A stretch of 64,000 nt of DNA, from assembly GCF_002797435.1 (NCBI RefSeq), contig NZ_PGEN01000001.1:3594501-3658500 (forward strand), given 5' to 3'. The translations under genes were made by a program, and so were the position numbers. Source of the DNA: Sphingomonas koreensis. GTDB lineage: Bacteria > Pseudomonadota > Alphaproteobacteria > Sphingomonadales > Sphingomonadaceae. Shown here piece after piece: positions 1 to 10,108 of the stretch (positions are counted from its first letter, which is position 1; the number at the start of each line of letters is the position of its first letter). Under the pieces are notes generated by a model, which saw only the letters and a list, made by a program, of their open reading frames with translations, had not been told where the DNA came from and did no database searches.

Positions 1-55
1 GCGGCACCCAGGCAGATCGAAACCGCGAGCGTGAGTGAGTAGGGGGGTAGGGACA

Positions 56-1318
56 ATGGCAAAGACGGCGCCCGAGGGATTGATCACCGCACTGGACATC
101 GGCTCGTCCAAGGTGTCGGCGCTGATCGCGCAAAAGGGGGACGGCGGCGAACTGGTGGTGCTCGGCACCGGCCAGCGCGAGAGCCGCGGCGTCCAGCGCG
201 GTTATGTCGCCGATATGCACGCCACCGAAATCGCGGTGCGCGAAGCCGTCGAGCAGGCCGAACGGATTGCCGGCACCAATATCGAGGATGTCTGGGTCAG
301 CTTCTCGGCCGGCGGTCTTGTGTCCGACATTCTGCGGCTTGAAGTCGATCTCGGCGGCCATCGCGTCGAACAGTCGGATATCGACGATCTGCTGCGCGCA
401 GGCCGGGAGTCGATCAATCCGGGCGGGCGAATGGTGCTCCATGCCCAGCCGACGCGCTACACGCTGGATGGCCTTGCCGGGGTCAAGCAGCCGATCGGCC
501 TGCACGCCGAACGGCTGGGGGTCGACATCCATGTCGTCTCGACAGAGGGCGCGCCGGTGCGCAACCTCGACCTGTGCGTCCGGTCCGCGCATCTCGAGGT
601 CAAGTCGATCATCGCCGCGCCGGTTGCGACCGGCCTTGCCTGCCTGTCCGAAGAAGAGCGCGAACTGGGCGTCGCGCTGGTCGAGATCGGCGCGGGCGTG
701 ACCAACGTCTCGGTGTACAAGGACGGCGTGCTGACCGGCCTGTCGTCGATCCCCAGCGGATCGGCCGACATCACCGACGATATCGCCAGCGCCTTCGGCA
801 CGCGGCGCGGCCAGGCCGAGCGGATGAAGTGCTTCTACGGCAGCGCCAACATGACGCCGCGCGACAATCACGACATGATCGATGTCGCGCCGATCGCTGC
901 CGACGAGGAGACCGCCGAGGGCGGGCGCATCACCCGCGCGCAACTGATCGCGGTGATCCGCCAGCGTCTCGACCGGTTGATGGCGGAGATCCGCAACGAA
1001 CTCGCCAAGTTGAATTTCGAAGATCCCGTCGGCCGCCAAATCGTGCTGACCGGCGGCGGCGCCGAACTCAAAGGTATCGCCGACTATGCGCAGCAGGCGC
1101 TTGGCCGGTCGGTGCGGGTCGGTCGTCCGCGCGGACTTTCGGCGCTGCCCGAGGCGCATGCCGGACCGGCCTTTGCCACGCTTGCCGGGCTGGCGAGCTT
1201 CGCCGCGGCCGATCCGGTCGATCTACGCGCGCTGCAACAGAACCATCAACTCGTTACGCGAGCGACACCAAAGGCGATGTTCCAGCGGATGATCGCCGCA
1301 TTTCGGGCCAATTACTGA
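56..1318 (+). CDS. ftsA: Cell division protein FtsA
   Basis: FtsA is an actin-like ATPase that ties FtsZ filaments to the inner membrane and recruits later divisome proteins. The 420-aa product has the actin-family phosphate-1 motif ALDIGSSKVSALI near residue 13, a phosphate-2 motif (VEIGAGVTNVSVY) near 210 and the adenosine motif VLTGGGAELKGI near 330. It ends in an amphipathic helix (KAMFQRMIAAFRANY), the usual membrane-targeting tail. A GTG codon at 35 is in frame, but the ATG at 56 fits better: it follows a purine-rich stretch (AGGGGGGTAGGGA) and starts the conserved region. ftsZ follows after 115 bp with no visible terminator, so co-transcription is likely. The gene upstream (ftsQ is expected) lies outside the window. 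Confidence 0.96.
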   Translation: MAKTAPEGLITALDIGSSKVSALIAQKGDGGELVVLGTGQRESRGVQRGYVADMHATEIAVREAVEQAERIAGTNIEDVWVSFSAGGLVSDILRLEVDLGGHRVEQSDIDDLLRAGRESINPGGRMVLHAQPTRYTLDGLAGVKQPIGLHAERLGVDIHVVSTEGAPVRNLDLCVRSAHLEVKSIIAAPVATGLACLSEEERELGVALVEIGAGVTNVSVYKDGVLTGLSSIPSGSADITDDIASAFGTRRGQAERMKCFYGSANMTPRDNHDMIDVAPIAADEETAEGGRITRAQLIAVIRQRLDRLMAEIRNELAKLNFEDPVGRQIVLTGGGAELKGIADYAQQALGRSVRVGRPRGLSALPEAHAGPAFATLAGLASFAAADPVDLRALQQNHQLVTRATPKAMFQRMIAAFRANY

Positions 1319-1433
1319 ATAAATGTTGTTGATGACTGGTGAAATACGCTGGCACCGCTCATCGGCATCGTGCAGAAACAGGGATTAAGCAGGCGCCGCT
1401 CGTGGGGCGTGGGGCCTGAGGAGACTAGGTAAG

Positions 1434-2903
1434 ATGAGCATCGATTTCCTCCCGCCCGACCTGGACGAGCTGACTCCGCGGATCACGGTGATCGGCGTAG
1501 GCGGTGCCGGCGGCAACGCGATCGCCAACATGATCAACGCGGAAGTGCAGGGCGTCGAATTCCTCGTCGCCAACACCGACGCGCAGGCGCTCAAATCCTC
1601 GACTGCGGCTCACCGCATCCAGCTTGGCGCGAAGATCACGCAGGGCCTCGGCGCCGGCTCGCGGCCCGAGATCGGCCGTGCCGCGGCGGAAGAGACGATC
1701 GAGCAGGTGCAGGAAGCGCTCAACGGCGCACACATGTGCTTCATCGCGGCCGGCATGGGCGGCGGCACGGGCACGGGCGCGGCGCCGGTGATCGCCAAGG
1801 CCGCGCGCGACATGGGCATCCTCACCGTCGGTGTGGTGACCAAGCCTTTCGCCTTCGAGGGCAAGAAGCGCGCTCAGTCGGCCGACGCCGGCATCGAGGA
1901 GCTTCAGAAGTACGTCGATACGCTGATCGTCATCCCCAACCAGAACCTCTTCCTGGTCGCCAATGCGAATACGACCTTCAAGGAAGCGTTCCAGATGGCG
2001 GACGAGGTGCTGCAGCAGGGCGTGCGCGGCATCACCGACCTGATGGTCATGCCCGGCCTCATCAACCTCGACTTCGCCGACGTCCGTTCGGTGATGAGCG
2101 AGATGGGCAAGGCGATGATGGGCACCGGCGAAGCGTCGGGCGACAGCCGCGCGATCGAAGCGGCGCAACAGGCGATCGCCAACCCGCTGCTCGACGGCGT
2201 GTCATTGAACGGCGCCAAGGGCGTGATCGTCTCGATCACCGGCGGCGAGGACATGCGCCTGCTCGAGGTGGACGAGGCCGCGAACCATATCCGCGAGCTG
2301 GTCGACGACGATGCCAACATCATCTGGGGTTCGGCGTTCAACACCGAGCTGGAAGGCAAGATCCGCGTCTCGGTCGTCGCGACCGGGATCGAAGCGGACG
2401 GTGTGAAGCCCGCGGTCGCGGCTCCGGCGGCCGATGCTGCGCGCAGCTTCTCCTTCGGATCGGTGCGTCGCCCGCTGGCGCCTGCAGCGCCCGAGCCTGC
2501 GCCGTCGTTCCAGTCCGAGCCGGTGGCCGAAACGCCCGCCGAGCCGGTCGCCTCCTTCGAGGATCCGGCCGTTGCCGAAACGCCTCCGGCGGCTGCCGAG
2601 GACGAGCTGACGCTGGAAGCGCCGCTTCCTGCCGCGGATGCCGCCGACGAGCTGGTGCTGGGTTCGGATGCGGTGGTTCCGGAAGCGCCGGCTGCCGACG
2701 ATCTTCCGCCCGAGCCGACGATCCGGCGCCGCTGGCTGACCGGCGGCGGCGACGACGAGCCGGCGCCTGCAGCCGAAGAGCCCAAGCCGCGCGGCGGCAC
2801 GCTGTTCGAGCGGATGGCCGCGGCGCGCAACGCTTCGAAGGATGACGACGCCAAGGATTCGCTCGATATCCCGCGCTTCCTCAACCGCCAGAACAACCAG
2901 TAA
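1434..2903 (+). CDS. ftsZ: Cell division protein FtsZ
   Basis: FtsZ is the tubulin-like GTPase that forms the Z-ring. The 489-aa product has the tubulin signature [10 protein letters not shown] near residue 108, the T7-loop region [11 protein letters not shown] near 210, an acidic Ala/Pro/Glu-rich linker of roughly 150 residues (about 320-470), and the C-terminal conserved peptide [10 protein letters not shown] that binds FtsA and other partners. The long linker is why it exceeds the roughly 380-400 aa of gamma-proteobacterial FtsZ; long linkers are common in alphaproteobacteria. A GGAG-type ribosome site (CTGAGGAGACTAG) precedes the ATG. The next gene is a SPOR protein and not lpxC. Confidence 0.97.
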   Translation: MSIDFLPPDLDELTPRITVIGVGGAGGNAIANMINAEVQGVEFLVANTDAQALKSSTAAHRIQLGAKITQGLGAGSRPEIGRAAAEETIEQVQEALNGAHMCFIAAGMGGGTGTGAAPVIAKAARDMGILTVGVVTKPFAFEGKKRAQSADAGIEELQKYVDTLIVIPNQNLFLVANANTTFKEAFQMADEVLQQGVRGITDLMVMPGLINLDFADVRSVMSEMGKAMMGTGEASGDSRAIEAAQQAIANPLLDGVSLNGAKGVIVSITGGEDMRLLEVDEAANHIRELVDDDANIIWGSAFNTELEGKIRVSVVATGIEADGVKPAVAAPAADAARSFSFGSVRRPLAPAAPEPAPSFQSEPVAETPAEPVASFEDPAVAETPPAAAEDELTLEAPLPAADAADELVLGSDAVVPEAPAADDLPPEPTIRRRWLTGGGDDEPAPAAEEPKPRGGTLFERMAAARNASKDDDAKDSLDIPRFLNRQNNQ

Positions 2904-3004
2904 CCAGCCCTGCGCGTTTCGTCGCTGCGGCGTCTCGTCCTGACGATGACGCCGCGGTTCGACAGTATCGGTTCAGGCGCGCACCTGTGTAGCGGCGACA
3001 TCGC

Positions 3005-5005
3005 ATGAAACGTGATCCCCGCCTCTGCATGGGCGCCGCCCTGATTGCGCTTGCTGTCTGCGTTGCCGCACCGGCATCCGCGCAGGAAGTGGCGCCGCCG
3101 CCTACTCCCAATGCCGACCGGCTGGCCGAGGAAATGCGCACGCTCGCCCGCGATCCGCGCAACGTGCGGGCGCTGCTCTCCGCGGGCGAGATGAGCGCGC
3201 GCCTCAACGATGCGGCGGCGGCGGCGGGCTTCTTCGCACGCGCGCAGGCGCTCGATCCCTCCAACCCCCGCGTGCTGGCCGGTCAGGCGATGGTGATGGT
3301 GCGGATGGAGCGTCCAGGAGAGGCGCTGCGTCTGTTCGCCGAGGCCGAGCGGAACGGCCTTTCGATGGAGGGCTACGCCTCCGACCGCGGGCTCGCTTAC
3401 GACCTGCTCGGCGCGCAAGGGCATGCGCAGCGCGACTATCGCACCGCGATGCGCGGTGCCGCCGATGACGAGACGATCCGACGCTATGCGCTCTCGCTCG
3501 GGATCAGCGGGCAGACCGATCAGGCGATGCGGCTGCTCGATCCGCTGCTCCGCCGCAGCGACCGCGCCGGCTGGCGCGCGCGCGCCTTCATCCTGGCGAT
3601 GAACGGCGACGCTGCCGGGGCGGACAAGATTGCGGCCAGCATGATGGGCGGAGTCGGAACGGCGCTCGCGCCCTTCTTCCGGCGGCTGCCGACCCTCTCG
3701 GCATCGGACAAGGCGTTTGCCGTGCATTTCGGCGAGCTGCGTCGCACGGCGGCACGGGTCGCCGACGCGCAGCTTGCACCTCCGCTGGCTAGGCTGGGAC
3801 AGGAGCCCGGGGTCGCCATCGCGGCGGCGGAGGTCCCGCGCCGGGAGCCGCAGGCCGATCCTGGTCTCGCGGATCGCCGCAGCGCCAGGCCTCGCAGTTC
3901 CGGCGTACGCGAACCGCTGGGATGGCGGTCGAACGATCAGACCGAAGCGCGACTTGTGCGCGAGCGGGAGGCAAAGCGTCTTGCCGATCTCAAGGCACAG
4001 CAGGAGCGTGAGGCGCTGGCGGCGAAGCAGCGCGAGGTAGAGCGCGTCGCGGCCGAGCAGCAGGCAGCGCGCGAGGCGGAGGCGCGCCGCATCGCCGAGG
4101 TACAGGCCCGCGAACGCGCCGCGACAGAGCTTGCCGCGCGCGAGGCTGAGACGAAGCGGCTCGCCGAAGCGCAACGGCTTGCAGAGGCACGGCGGCTCGC
4201 GGAGGCGCAACGCCAGACGGCCGAACCGGCTGCTCCCGCGGCAGAGCCGGTTGCCGTGGCCACGGCGGCGACGCCCGCAGCGAGCGAGGCGCCGCCCGTC
4301 CGCATGGCGGAAGCCGCGCCGCCTTCCCCCCGGATCGGCGGTGAGGACAATGTCATCGCGCGGATCATCGCGGGGATCACGATTCCGGCTTCGGAGCTGG
4401 GCGTCGAACCGATGCCCGGACGTGCGGAGCCTGAGCCTGCCGTCACCACTCCTCCGCCCGCGCCGGTCGAGGTTGCGAAGGCCGAAACCCCGGCCCCGCG
4501 GCCAGCGGTCGAACGCCCCAAACCCGAACCCGTCAAACCGAAGCCCGAACCGGTCAAGCCCAGGACGGAAACCCCGAAGCCCGAATCCGCAAAGCCGGAA
4601 ACCGGCAAGCCGGTCCGCGGCAAGCCTGCCGATCCCAAGGCCGTGGCGGCAAAGCCGGGCGACCCCAAGGCTGCGCCAAAGGGCAAGACAGCGGCCAAGG
4701 AGAAGGCCAAGCCCGATCCGGCAAAGACCGATCCCGTGCGCCATTGGGTTCAGGTCGCCGGCGGCGCCAATGTGAGCGATCTGCCCAAGGCGTGGCGCGC
4801 GCTGCTCGCCAAGGCGCCCGCGGAGCTGAAGGGACGTCAGCCCTGGACGACGCCGCTGCGCTTCACCAACCGGCTGCTCGTCGGGCCGTTCAGGACCCCG
4901 GCTGAGGCGCAGGCCTTCGTCAATATGATCGGCAAGAAGGGCCTGTCCGCTTTCGCCTGGTCGAGCGAGGCGGGGCAGAAGATCGAGAAACTCGCGGCGA
5001 AATGA
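3005..5005 (+). CDS. Exported TPR-like / SPOR-domain protein
   Basis: This 666-aa protein starts with a cleavable signal peptide (hydrophobic core, ASA-QE cleavage near residue 27). Residues about 40-220 are Ala-rich helical repeats resembling TPRs. A charged Arg/Glu/Ala coiled coil covers about 310-400 with recurring RLAEAQ units. A Pro/Lys-rich spacer with KPEPVKP repeats lies near 500-540, and a SPOR domain follows from about 580 to the end. SPOR domains bind denuded septal peptidoglycan, so a periplasmic role at the division site is likely, in keeping with its place directly after ftsZ. The spacer would let the SPOR domain reach the cell wall. The exact partner or function is not known from sequence. 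Confidence 0.85.
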   Translation: MKRDPRLCMGAALIALAVCVAAPASAQEVAPPPTPNADRLAEEMRTLARDPRNVRALLSAGEMSARLNDAAAAAGFFARAQALDPSNPRVLAGQAMVMVRMERPGEALRLFAEAERNGLSMEGYASDRGLAYDLLGAQGHAQRDYRTAMRGAADDETIRRYALSLGISGQTDQAMRLLDPLLRRSDRAGWRARAFILAMNGDAAGADKIAASMMGGVGTALAPFFRRLPTLSASDKAFAVHFGELRRTAARVADAQLAPPLARLGQEPGVAIAAAEVPRREPQADPGLADRRSARPRSSGVREPLGWRSNDQTEARLVREREAKRLADLKAQQEREALAAKQREVERVAAEQQAAREAEARRIAEVQARERAATELAAREAETKRLAEAQRLAEARRLAEAQRQTAEPAAPAAEPVAVATAATPAASEAPPVRMAEAAPPSPRIGGEDNVIARIIAGITIPASELGVEPMPGRAEPEPAVTTPPPAPVEVAKAETPAPRPAVERPKPEPVKPKPEPVKPRTETPKPESAKPETGKPVRGKPADPKAVAAKPGDPKAAPKGKTAAKEKAKPDPAKTDPVRHWVQVAGGANVSDLPKAWRALLAKAPAELKGRQPWTTPLRFTNRLLVGPFRTPAEAQAFVNMIGKKGLSAFAWSSEAGQKIEKLAAK

Positions 5006-5054
5006 TCTATCGCGCGGCGATGCCGATTCGAGCCGTATCGCCGCGCTGCACCGC

Positions 5055-6221
5055 ATGAGGCCATTGGCCCCCTATGCCAGCGATCCGTCGTTGAGCCGCG
5101 GACGGCTGCACGACGAAGGCCGCAGCACCGCCCGCGGTCCGCGCGACGCCTTCCAGCGCGACCGCGACCGCATTATCCACTCCATCAGCTTCCGCCGCCT
5201 CCGCCACAAGACCCAGGTGTTCATGGCGCCGGACGGCGATCATTTCCGCGTCCGCCTGACGCACAGCCTTGAGGTGGCGCAGATCGGGCGAGCGGTAGCG
5301 CGCACGCTGGGCCTCAACGAGGATCTGACCGAGGGGTTGTGTCTCGCGCATGACATCGGCCATCCGCCTTTCGGCCATGCCGGGGAGGATGCGCTGAAGG
5401 CCGCACTGATGGGGCAGGGCGGGTTCGACCATAATGGCAACACGCTGCGCGCGCTGACGGCGATTGACAGTCCCTATCCCGGTTGGGACGGCCTCAACCT
5501 CAGCTGGGAAATGCTTGAGGGACTGGCCAAGCATAATGGTCCGGTACGGCATCCCGGTTGGGCGCTGGCGGCGGCGGACGCGGCGTTTCCGCTGGAGCTT
5601 TCCAGCCATTCGTCGCTCGAAGCGCAGGTCGCCGCGATCGCCGACGACATCGCCTATGACAATCATGACATCGACGATGGCCTGCGCGCCGGGCTGCTGA
5701 CACTCGATCAGCTGCTGGCGGTGCCGCTCGTGGCGCGCGGCTGGGACGCGGTGCGCGCGCGTTTTCCCGGCGCGGACACCAAGCGGCTGATGCGCGAGCT
5801 GGTTCGCGCGCAGATCGGGACGATGGTCAACGATCTGATCGCCGAGACACAGCGCCGCATTGCCGAAGCCGGTGTCGAGACGGTCGAGGATGTGCGTGCC
5901 GCGGGCCGCGCGCTTGCTGTGTTCTCCGACGCGATGCGAGAGGAGGAGCGGACGCTCAAGCGTTTCATGTACGCGAATCTCTACCATCACCCGCTTCAGC
6001 TCGCGGCGGCCGATGCAGCGCGGGAAATCGTCGCAGGGCTGTTCGCGGCCTATAGCGCCGATCCGGCGCTGATGCCCGAAGGATGGGGCGATTGCCTGCC
6101 CGCGGATGAGCCGTGGCGCAGCCGCCACATCGCCGATTTCATCGCCGGGATGACCGATCGCTATGCGATCACGCGGTATCGCGAAGCGGTCGGCCCCGTC
6201 GATCTGCCCGAGGGGTTCTAG
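5055..6221 (+). CDS. dgt: dGTP triphosphohydrolase-like protein (Dgt family, HD domain)
   Basis: The 388-aa product belongs to the HD-superfamily dNTP triphosphohydrolases, which cleave dNTPs to deoxynucleoside and triphosphate. Metal ligands are visible: His in [13 protein letters not shown] near residue 68, the HD pair in [14 protein letters not shown] near 98, and a downstream Asp in [14 protein letters not shown] near 197. The length fits the shorter alphaproteobacterial group (about 385-400 aa) better than the E. coli Dgt (505 aa), so dGTP specificity cannot be assumed. The N-terminal [17 protein letters not shown] is typical of this subgroup. The start follows the SPOR gene by 49 bp, and an inverted repeat lies downstream. 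Confidence 0.92.
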   Translation: MRPLAPYASDPSLSRGRLHDEGRSTARGPRDAFQRDRDRIIHSISFRRLRHKTQVFMAPDGDHFRVRLTHSLEVAQIGRAVARTLGLNEDLTEGLCLAHDIGHPPFGHAGEDALKAALMGQGGFDHNGNTLRALTAIDSPYPGWDGLNLSWEMLEGLAKHNGPVRHPGWALAAADAAFPLELSSHSSLEAQVAAIADDIAYDNHDIDDGLRAGLLTLDQLLAVPLVARGWDAVRARFPGADTKRLMRELVRAQIGTMVNDLIAETQRRIAEAGVETVEDVRAAGRALAVFSDAMREEERTLKRFMYANLYHHPLQLAAADAAREIVAGLFAAYSADPALMPEGWGDCLPADEPWRSRHIADFIAGMTDRYAITRYREAVGPVDLPEGF

Positions 6222-6252
6222 TGGGCGTTCGCGCTGAAACCGTGACCTACTG

Positions 6253-6290
6253 CCCCTGTCGTCATCCCCGCCTTCGCGGGAATGACGGGG
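6253..6290. repeat. Palindromic intergenic element, possible bidirectional terminator
   Basis: A compact inverted repeat reads CGTCATCCCCGC-CTTC-GCGGGAATGACG with one mismatch in the arms. It lies between the convergent dgt and the small exported gene. The shape matches the short GTCATCCCCGC-type intergenic palindromes common in sphingomonad and other alphaproteobacterial genomes. No second copy was noticed in this window. Confidence 0.6.
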
Positions 6291-6306
6291 AATAGGCGGG
6301 ACGAGC

Positions 6307-6582
6307 TCAGCGCTGCGCCGTCTCGACCTTCTTGGCGAGCGGCTTGGCGATGCTGAACGACACCGGGGTGCCGCCGACATGACCCGTCACCTTCCGGCCC
6401 CGCACATTGAGCGTGTAGGACGCGCCGTTCGGCAAAGCGCGGCCGCTCAGCACCGTGGTCTCGCCACGCTGTTCGCTGGTGTAGACATAGGTCACGCCGT
6501 CGCGGGTGAAGGTCCGCTCGCCGGCATAGGCAGTGACCGGGAGGCTCGAGAGGGCGGCGGCGCTGATGAAGGTCTTGATCAC
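6307..6582 (-). CDS. Small exported protein of unknown function
   Basis: A 91-aa product with an N-terminal signal peptide (MIKTFISAAALSSLPVTAYA, cleavage near residue 20). The mature part is short and rich in beta-prone residues, with two segments of the form TRDGVTYVYTSE and GRKVTGHVGGTPVSFSI. A ribosome site (CAGGGAGAAAG) precedes the ATG. No family was recognised. It is convergent with dgt and shares the palindrome between them. Confidence 0.7.
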   Translation of the reverse strand: MIKTFISAAALSSLPVTAYAGERTFTRDGVTYVYTSEQRGETTVLSGRALPNGASYTLNVRGRKVTGHVGGTPVSFSIAKPLAKKVETAQR

Positions 6583-6798
6583 GATCTTTCTCCCTGTTTG
6601 CAGAGCCAGATCGACATCCCCTTATGTTCTGTGGGCGAGGTTATGTTGCGCCGCAGCAATCGCCAATCGCGAAGGATGCATGTGCGATTGCATCGGGCGC
6701 AGCCGCCCGGGCGTTCTCGTGGCGCGACGAAAATTCATCGCTGGCAAAGATTTGCGACAAAGCGGGCGTAACGTCACCTTGAACGATCGGAGAGTGCC

Positions 6799-8232
6799 AT
6801 GTCCGAAGCCAGTATCGCGTTGAACCGCTTCGGAATGGGCGCGCGAGCGAGTGAGGGGCCTCCCGCCGCGCCGCGCCGGATGCTGATCGAGCAGATGGAG
6901 CGGTTCTCTCCGCTGCCTGCCGCTGTGTCGGCCTATCCGCGCACCTCGGCGCTCGCCGCCGATCTGGCAGCCGCCTATGACGCCGTCCAGATGCAGACGC
7001 GGGCAGCGCGACGCGATGGGCAGAATGCCGATGCCGTGACGCAGGTGGCGCGGCAGGCAGCACGACAGCGCGGCCGCGACTATTATGTGCAGGCGGTGGG
7101 CGTTCGCGCGCAGGCCGCGATCGCGAGCGACACGCCCTTTGTCGAGCGGCTAGTGCATTTCTGGGCCAATCACTTCGCCGTCTCGGCCGACAAGCAGATC
7201 GTGGTTGGCCTGACCGGCGGGTTCGAATTCGACGCGATCCGCCCGCACGTGCTGGGTAAGTTTCGCGATATGCTCCACGCGGTCGAGCGTCACCCGGCGA
7301 TGCTGCTCTATCTCGATCAGGCGCAATCGGTCGGGCCGAACAGCCCGGTCGGCCAGCGCTTCACGCAGCGCCAACAGGGGCAGGCGAGCCCGCGCCGCAT
7401 CGGTCTCAACGAGAATCTGGCACGCGAGATCATGGAACTGCACACGCTGGGCGTCCGCAGCGTCTACGGCCAGGCCGACGTTACCGAATTCGCACGCGCG
7501 ATGACCGGCTGGACCGTCGCGGGACTGGGTCGCGGACAGGGCGCGCGGCTTGCGCAGGCAAGCGGGGAAGCGGGCGGCTTTGCCTTCGCCCCGCGCATCC
7601 ACGAGGCCGGGCCACGCACGATCATCGGCAAACGCTACGATCAGCAGGGCGAGGCGCAGGCTTCGGCGGTACTCGACGATCTCGCCGTTCATCCGGCGAC
7701 AGCGAAGCATATCGCGACCAAGCTCGCCCGCCATTTCGCGGGGGACGAACCGCCTGCCGCGCTGATCGGCCGGCTCGAAACCGCTTTCCTCAGATCCGGC
7801 GGCGATCTCCCCACCGTCTATCGCGCACTGATCGACGCGCCCGAGGCCTGGGTGCCGCAACCGCTCAAGTTCAAGACGCCATGGGAATGGTCGATATCGA
7901 CGATGCGCGCGCTGGGTACGCAGGAGGTACCGGCGCAGGCGGTGCTCGGCCTGATGAACCAGCTCGGCCAGCCGGTGTGGCGGCCCGGATCGCCTGCGGG
8001 CTATGACGATATCGCGGCGAGCTGGGCCGGCCCGGACGCGGTGATGCGCCGGGTCGAGGCGGCCGAGCGTTTCGCCGCGCGCACCCGCGAGACGATCGAC
8101 GGCCGCACCCGCGCCGCGCAGCTCTTCCCCGATGCCCTGAGCGCCACAACCCAACAAGCCATCGCCCGGGCCGAAAGCCCGGCGCAGAGCGTCGCGCTGA
8201 TGCTCGTCTCGCCCGAATTCCTGCGGAGATAG
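6799..8232 (+). CDS. DUF1800 family protein
   Basis: This 477-aa protein matches the DUF1800 family: an N-terminal region ending in LVHFWANHFAVS, a central NENLAREIMELHTLG block, VTEFARAMTGWTV, and a C-terminal stretch with PLKFKTPWEW. The family has no established activity. It is regularly encoded beside DUF1501 proteins, as here, where the next gene starts 3 bp after this stop. No signal peptide is evident. A GGAGAG ribosome site precedes the ATG. Paired expression with the exported DUF1501 protein is likely. Confidence 0.88.
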   Translation: MSEASIALNRFGMGARASEGPPAAPRRMLIEQMERFSPLPAAVSAYPRTSALAADLAAAYDAVQMQTRAARRDGQNADAVTQVARQAARQRGRDYYVQAVGVRAQAAIASDTPFVERLVHFWANHFAVSADKQIVVGLTGGFEFDAIRPHVLGKFRDMLHAVERHPAMLLYLDQAQSVGPNSPVGQRFTQRQQGQASPRRIGLNENLAREIMELHTLGVRSVYGQADVTEFARAMTGWTVAGLGRGQGARLAQASGEAGGFAFAPRIHEAGPRTIIGKRYDQQGEAQASAVLDDLAVHPATAKHIATKLARHFAGDEPPAALIGRLETAFLRSGGDLPTVYRALIDAPEAWVPQPLKFKTPWEWSISTMRALGTQEVPAQAVLGLMNQLGQPVWRPGSPAGYDDIAASWAGPDAVMRRVEAAERFAARTRETIDGRTRAAQLFPDALSATTQQAIARAESPAQSVALMLVSPEFLRR

Positions 8233-8235
8233 GTC

Positions 8236-9387
8236 ATGTTCTCACGCCGCAACTTCATCGCTACCGCTACTGCAGGAGCGCTCTCGCTCGGCTTCGCGCC
8301 TCGCCTCGCCTTTGCGCAGGCGGCGACCGACCGACGCTTCGTCTTCATCATCCAGCGCGGCGCGGCCGACGGCCTCGCCACCGTCGCTCCGGTCGGCGAT
8401 CCCGCCTTCGCCGCGCAACGCGGCATGCTGGCGCAGGACTTTGCCGAGGCGCCGAAGCTCGACGGCATGTTCGCACTGCACCCCAGCCTCAAGAACGTCG
8501 CGCAGCTCTATGCTGCGAAGGAGGCGCTGTTCGTCCACGCCGTCGCGTCGCCCTATCGCGACCGTTCGCATTTCGACGCGCAGAACGTGCTCGAAAGCGG
8601 CGGGACGGCGGCGTATCAGCTCAAGGACGGCTGGCTCAATCGGCTGCTCGGCGTGCTGCCGAACGACGAGCGCAAGGCGATCGCGGTTGCCGCGACGATC
8701 CCGATGGCAATGCGCGGCAAGGTCGAGGTCTCGTCCTATGCGCCCTCCAATCTTCCCGATGCGTCGGACGACCTGCTCGCGCGGGTGACAAGTCTTTATG
8801 CCGAGGATCCTCAGCTCCACGCGATCTGGCAGCAGGCGACGGCGACGCGCGCGCTGACCAGCGATCTCGCCGCCGACAATGGCCGCAACGCCGCCGCCAC
8901 CGGTGCGCTCGCGGCCAAGCTTCTCGTGCCCGATAACGGCGCGCGCATCGCGATGATCGAGACCGGCGGCTGGGATACGCATGCCCAGCAGCGCGGGCGG
9001 CTCGCGGGGCAGCTCAACGGCCTCGACCAGATGATCGCCGCGCTCAAGATCGGGCTAGGACCGCTCTGGAGCAAGACGCTGGTGCTGGTCGCCACCGAGT
9101 TCGGCCGTACCGTCAAGATCAACGGCACGCAGGGCACCGATCATGGCACCGCTTCGGTCGCCTGGCTGCTGGGTGGCGCGGTGCACGGCGGGCGTATCGC
9201 CGCCGACTGGCCGGACCTTGGCGATGCCGCGCTGTATGAAGGTCGCGACCTGAAGCCCACCGCGGGGCTCGACAGCGTAATCGGCGGCGCGGTGGCGACG
9301 CATTTCGGGCTGGATCCGCAGCGCGCAATGCCCGCGCTGTTCCCCGGCCAGTCCGCGAAACCGTTCGGCGGCCTGATCCGCGCCTGA
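8236..9387 (+). CDS. DUF1501 family protein, Tat-exported
   Basis: The 383-aa product begins with a twin-arginine signal (SRRNFIATATAGALSLGF, AFA-Q cleavage near residue 30), so it should be exported folded by the Tat system, which is also encoded in this window. The mature protein has DUF1501 features related to the alkaline phosphatase/sulfatase fold: ETGGWDTHAQQRGRL near residue 240 and VATEFGRTVKINGTQGTDHG near 290. The Asp/His residues in these motifs resemble metal ligands. Substrate and role are unknown. It is translationally close to the DUF1800 gene, the usual partner. Confidence 0.88.
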   Translation: MFSRRNFIATATAGALSLGFAPRLAFAQAATDRRFVFIIQRGAADGLATVAPVGDPAFAAQRGMLAQDFAEAPKLDGMFALHPSLKNVAQLYAAKEALFVHAVASPYRDRSHFDAQNVLESGGTAAYQLKDGWLNRLLGVLPNDERKAIAVAATIPMAMRGKVEVSSYAPSNLPDASDDLLARVTSLYAEDPQLHAIWQQATATRALTSDLAADNGRNAAATGALAAKLLVPDNGARIAMIETGGWDTHAQQRGRLAGQLNGLDQMIAALKIGLGPLWSKTLVLVATEFGRTVKINGTQGTDHGTASVAWLLGGAVHGGRIAADWPDLGDAALYEGRDLKPTAGLDSVIGGAVATHFGLDPQRAMPALFPGQSAKPFGGLIRA

Positions 9388-9431
9388 AGCTTTGGCTTGC
9401 CTGATCGCGGGTCAGGCGCCACGCAGGCGAC

Positions 9432-10025
9432 ATGACTTATTTGGGGCTGTTCTTCCTCGTCTTCGGCCTGAACCTGTTGCCGGCCTTCGCGCCGCCGACC
9501 TGGTCGATCGTCGTGCTTTATGGCCTCAACGGACAGCTTCCGCTCTGGACGCTGGTGGTGACCGCGGCGGCGGCGGCGGCGCTGGGGCGGTTCGCGCTGG
9601 CCTGGGGCTGCCGGCTCTTCGCGTCGCGGCTGCCGCAGCATCTGCGCGACAATCTGGAAGCGGCGCGGATCGCGCTGCACCGTCGCAGTCATAATATCAT
9701 CCTTGCGCTCGGGCTGTTCCTGCTCTCGCCCTTGCCCTCAGCGCAGCTCTTCATGGCGGTCGGGCTGGCCCGCGTTCCGTTGCTCGGGTTCACCGCCGCC
9801 TTCTTCGTCGGGCGTCTTGTCACCTATAGCCTGTACGGCTGGACCGCGCGGAAGCTCCAGCAATCGAGCATCGGCGACGCCTTCATGGAGACGCTCAGCA
9901 GCCCCTGGGGCATTCTCCTCCAGGTGACGATGCTCGCCGCGCTGGTCGCGCTGGTCCGGATCGACTGGGCAAGACTGCTCGGCGTCACCGCGGCAGAGGT
10001 CGAGGCGGCGCGCAAGGACAGCTGA
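9432..10025 (+). CDS. Small multi-pass membrane protein
   Basis: A 197-aa hydrophobic protein with about four to five predicted membrane segments (residues about 3-25, 38-58, 88-110, 115-135 and 160-180). A basic loop (HLRDNLEAARIALHRRSHN) is followed by LFLLSPLPSAQLFMAVGLA, which resembles the proline-containing re-entrant region of DedA/SNARE-associated (VTT) proteins. That similarity is only visual. The gene is on the same strand as DUF1501, 44 bp downstream, and may share its transcript. Function unknown. Confidence 0.7.
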   Translation: MTYLGLFFLVFGLNLLPAFAPPTWSIVVLYGLNGQLPLWTLVVTAAAAAALGRFALAWGCRLFASRLPQHLRDNLEAARIALHRRSHNIILALGLFLLSPLPSAQLFMAVGLARVPLLGFTAAFFVGRLVTYSLYGWTARKLQQSSIGDAFMETLSSPWGILLQVTMLAALVALVRIDWARLLGVTAAEVEAARKDS

Positions 10026-10108
10026 GCTTTCGCGAGCAACAGTTTCGATTGAGCGAATGTCGGATAGGACGCCTTTTCGCGGCGCAGCATCGTCCCTATT
10101 TCCCGACC

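Noticed and set aside
1904..5056. A 1050-codon open frame on the minus strand under ftsZ and the SPOR gene
   Set aside because: It is antisense to two well-supported genes and has Arg/Gly/Leu-rich, low-complexity content typical of open antisense frames in high-GC DNA. No family motif.
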